NCBI GenBank assembly: GCA_038043045.1 | Contig: JBBTCX010000200.1 | Span: 1-6,278 of the forward strand | Direction: 5' to 3' | Length of the DNA stretch: 6,278 nt | Origin: JBBTCX01 sp038043045 | GTDB lineage: Bacteria; Planctomycetota; Phycisphaerae; UBA1845 | Shown here: positions 5,286 to 6,278 of the stretch, in pieces | Numbering within the stretch: position 1 is the first letter of the stretch | How the letters are laid out: each line of letters opens with the position of its first letter | Made by a program: the position numbers and the translations under genes | The notes under the pieces: model-generated | Told to the model about the DNA's origin: nothing | Database searches by the model: none | What the model saw: only the letters and a program-made list of their open reading frames with translations

Positions 5286-6278
5286 GTGAGTAACAGTGGA
5301 TTCGGTGTATCGGGATTGTTTACTTCGGAATCGGTGTCCATGGGGCATCCGGACAAACTGGCCGACCAGATTTCGGACGCGCTGGTGGATAGTCTCCTGG
5401 AGCACGATCCGAAGGCTCGGGCCGCGATCGAAACGCTCGTAACGACCGGTTTGGTGGTGGTGGCCGGCGAAGTGACGGTACACACTCCGGGCGCGGAAAA
5501 GGCATTGGCCAACGTGGAGGCAACGGTCCGCCGCACGATTGAGAAGATCGGATACAGCGATCCGGATACGGGATTCGATCATCGAAGCTGCGCGGTGTTG
5601 CGAACGATTCACGGCCAGTCGCATGAGATTAGTTGGGGCGTGACCGAAGGCGAGGGGTTGCACAAGGAGCAGGGAGCCGGTGATCAAGGGATGATGTTCG
5701 GTTTTGCCTGCGACGAGACGAAGTCGCTCATGCCCATGCCGATTTATCTCGCCCATCGACTGGTCGAACGATTGGCGGAGCTTCGAGAGTCGGGCAAGAT
5801 TCGGTGGTTGCGGCCCGATGGGAAGTCGCAGGTGACCGTGGCCTATGAGAACGGTGTGCCAACCAGCCTTCACACGATCGTCCTTTCGACGCAGCATACC
5901 AAGGAAGTCATCGATCCGAAGACGGGGTTCATCACTTCGGCGGCGAAGACACAGATTCGAGAGGATGTGATTCGACCGGTGGTGGAGCGAGAGTCGCTGG
6001 CGCTTTGGTCCAACGACATTGTTTTTCACATCAATCCGACGGGGAGTTTTGAAATCGGCGGGCCGCATGGCGATTGTGGATTGACCGGGCGAAAGATCAT
6101 CGTCGACACGTACGGAGGTCGCGGTCGACACGGCGGTGGGGCGTTTTCCGGAAAAGATCCGTCGAAGGTCGATCGATCAGCGGCGTACATGGCCCGGCAC
6201 GTTGCAAAAAACGTGGTGGCGGCGGGGATAGCGAAGCAGTGCGAAGTGCAACTGGCCTATGCTATCGGAGTGGCCGCA
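5286..6278 (+). CDS. metK: S-adenosylmethionine synthetase, C-terminus beyond the window
   Basis: The enzyme makes S-adenosylmethionine from methionine and ATP in the cytoplasm, releasing phosphate and pyrophosphate; it acts as a homodimer or tetramer with magnesium and potassium. The first 331 residues are visible of a family length near 385-405. Family motifs are clear: SMGHPDKLADQISDA (18-32) with the catalytic His21, ETLVTTGLVVVAGE (49-62), GAGDQGMMFG (130-139), LRPDGKSQVTV (175-185), GLTGRKIIVDTYGG (265-278) and the phosphate-binding GGGAFSGKDPSKVDRSAAY (283-301). The position usually Ala or Thr in GDxGLTGRK is Cys264. The start is a GTG at 5286, supported by AGGAG at 5274-5278 with seven bases of spacing and by the family N-terminus. 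No SAM riboswitch consensus is recognisable in the leader. It is transcribed away from the DUF4062 locus. Confidence 0.97.
   Translation, partial: MSNSGFGVSGLFTSESVSMGHPDKLADQISDALVDSLLEHDPKARAAIETLVTTGLVVVAGEVTVHTPGAEKALANVEATVRRTIEKIGYSDPDTGFDHRSCAVLRTIHGQSHEISWGVTEGEGLHKEQGAGDQGMMFGFACDETKSLMPMPIYLAHRLVERLAELRESGKIRWLRPDGKSQVTVAYENGVPTSLHTIVLSTQHTKEVIDPKTGFITSAAKTQIREDVIRPVVERESLALWSNDIVFHINPTGSFEIGGPHGDCGLTGRKIIVDTYGGRGRHGGGAFSGKDPSKVDRSAAYMARHVAKNVVAAGIAKQCEVQLAYAIGVAA

Noticed and set aside
5103..6131. Long minus-strand reading frame of 342 codons
   Set aside because: It is antisense to metK, whose motifs are unmistakable on the plus strand, and its translation has no recognisable domain and an Arg/His-heavy composition typical of antisense shadows.

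Overview
The window most likely comes from a planctomycete-like bacterium. This is an inference from moderately high GC, patchy Shine-Dalgarno use, a His-rich secreted protein of a kind I associate with that phylum, and intergenic repeats including one that would read PLPHGRGSD. None of this was checked against a database. The organism call is therefore moderate to low confidence, while the gene calls for metK, the glycosyltransferase and the glycine-oxidase fragment are firm.

Layout, left to right. The left edge (1-221, minus) holds the N-terminal third or less of a ThiO-type FAD-dependent glycine/D-amino-acid oxidase that runs out of the window. Next (293-679, minus) is a small secreted, His-rich, probable lipoprotein of unknown function. 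A spacer of about 240 bases with no gene follows. Then comes a membrane-anchored family 2 glycosyltransferase (927-2165, minus). A 570-base gap follows; its right half contains two tandem copies of a composite hairpin element that share a near-identical 31-base tail. The largest gene (2822-4486, minus) joins a DUF4062 domain, an Ala/Lys/Glu-rich coiled coil and a run of 40-residue kinesin-light-chain-like TPRs encoded by a 120-base tandem DNA repeat. Directly upstream of it, partly in frame, is a signal-peptide fragment that looks like the remains of another gene. A further gap of about 620 bases carries three more inverted-repeat elements. The right edge (5286-6278, plus) is the first 331 residues of S-adenosylmethionine synthetase (metK).

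Four genes point left and metK points right. There is no clear operon. The oxidase and the lipoprotein-like gene are 71 bases apart and could be co-transcribed; the others are separated by gaps with repeats. The genes do not form an obvious pathway: metK, the oxidase (thiamine or amino-acid metabolism) and the glycosyltransferase look like housekeeping or envelope genes. The DUF4062-TPR gene, flanked on both sides by repeat elements and a gene remnant, is the accessory-looking part and the best candidate for an undescribed signalling or defence function.
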